A stretch of DNA of 44,801 nucleotides from contig NZ_JAQWXX010000024.1 in assembly GCF_029254265.1 (NCBI RefSeq), positions 1 to 44,801 on the forward strand, written 5' to 3'. A program made the position numbers and the translations under genes. Of the stretch, positions 44,591-44,801 are shown one piece after another. The number at the start of each line of letters is the position of its first letter. The first letter of the stretch is position 1. The stretch comes from Algoriphagus sp. (GTDB lineage: Bacteria; Bacteroidota; Bacteroidia; Cytophagales; Cyclobacteriaceae). The notes under the pieces were generated by a model, which did not search any database, was not told the DNA's origin, and was given only the letters and a program-made list of their open reading frames with translations.

Positions 44591-44701
44591 ATGAAATATG
44601 GAAAAAATATAAAATTTTTATATGAACCCTATATGGATTTGATCAAATTGCTAAAAGAAATTACAGCTTCTACATTTAAGTTAATAGAGGTGTCCGCTTA
44701 A
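44591..44701 (+). pseudogene. 5' fragment of a second ppk2-like gene, cut by an insertion sequence
   Basis: The first 32-34 codons translate to MKYGKNIKFLYEPYMDLIKL, then LKEITASTFKLIEV. This aligns without gaps to the first 34 residues of the intact ppk2 product (MKKKESKKILHELYIELVKL, then QKEVISSNLKLFVI). Homology stops where the IS terminal repeat begins at 44685, just before the Walker A loop would appear. The frame then ends in TAA at 44699-44701 inside the IS. The gene is therefore interrupted, and any product would lack all catalytic parts. The rest should lie beyond the IS. Confidence 0.72.
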
Positions 44702-44801
44702 CATCATATCATATTTGAGATATACATTTTATCTGCTTTTACCATTCTGATGATTAGATTATTGAAGATGGTGTCTTTGTTCTGGGAGCGATTAATTCGG
44801 T
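44685..44801 (+). mobile_element. 5' end of an insertion sequence, running off the right edge
   Basis: The element starts with TAGAGGTGTCC (44685-44695), the exact inverted match of 107-117, and interrupts the ppk2-like frame. Beyond the repeat the sequence differs from the left-hand IS end, so this is the opposite (probably transposase-proximal 5') end. A possible start codon at 44750 opens a frame to the edge, but 17 codons are too few to confirm a transposase. Confidence 0.6.

Noticed and set aside
1..44801. The whole window as a composite transposon
   Set aside because: It contains many housekeeping genes (dnaB, mnmA, mpl, etfAB), and the symmetrical 117-bp IS ends are better explained by contig breaks.

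Overview
The window reads as chromosome of a Bacteroidota bacterium, most likely an Algoriphagus-like member of Cytophagales/Cyclobacteriaceae. This is inferred from the AT-rich composition, the many short exported proteins ending their signal peptides in xAQ, the secreted M28/M1/S10 peptidases, DUF-type lipoproteins, scarce Shine-Dalgarno sequences and TCAAGA-rich intergenic spacers. No rRNA, tRNA or CRISPR array was seen.

Layout. Positions 1-117 are the 3' end of an insertion sequence (transposase C-terminus plus terminal inverted repeat). From 133 to about 31.3 kb the content is ordinary chromosome. It holds a secreted class 3 lipase, a lipoprotein formylglycine-generating enzyme, ferritin, an M28 peptidase, DinB and PhzF proteins, a potassium-type channel, an S10 peptidase and GluQ-RS. 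These are followed by small envelope proteins, a hotdog protein, an M48 lipoprotein, a DnaQ-type exonuclease paired with Mpl, DnaB and an MDR oxidoreductase. Next come EtfB/EtfA with a bifunctional-nuclease-domain protein, a CNT nucleoside transporter, a second M28 peptidase, TruC and MnmA, an M1 peptidase with a ROK sugar kinase, and a second M1 peptidase.

From about 31.4 kb to the right edge the content changes. A degraded AraC-type regulator (only its DNA-binding part is open) precedes a plus-strand cluster: class I fructose-bisphosphate aldolase (fbaB), polyphosphate kinase 2 (ppk2), a small helical protein of unknown function and 6-phosphofructokinase (pfkA). Facing it is a 2899-residue cyclic beta-1,2-glucan synthase (ndvB type). 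Divergent from ndvB is the start of a second ppk2-like gene. It is cut before its Walker A motif by an insertion sequence whose 5' end occupies 44685-44801. Both the fbaB cluster and the broken ppk2 gene have upstream TGTAA direct repeats spaced exactly 21 bp, about two helical turns, as expected for a dimeric AraC-type activator. I read this as a co-regulated module linking polyphosphate/nucleotide energetics, the committed steps of glycolysis and periplasmic glucan synthesis. This is the most interesting part of the window.

Both window ends carry exactly 117 bp of IS sequence, and they are opposite ends of what looks like the same element in the same orientation. That suggests the window is an assembly contig broken at IS copies, rather than a composite transposon.
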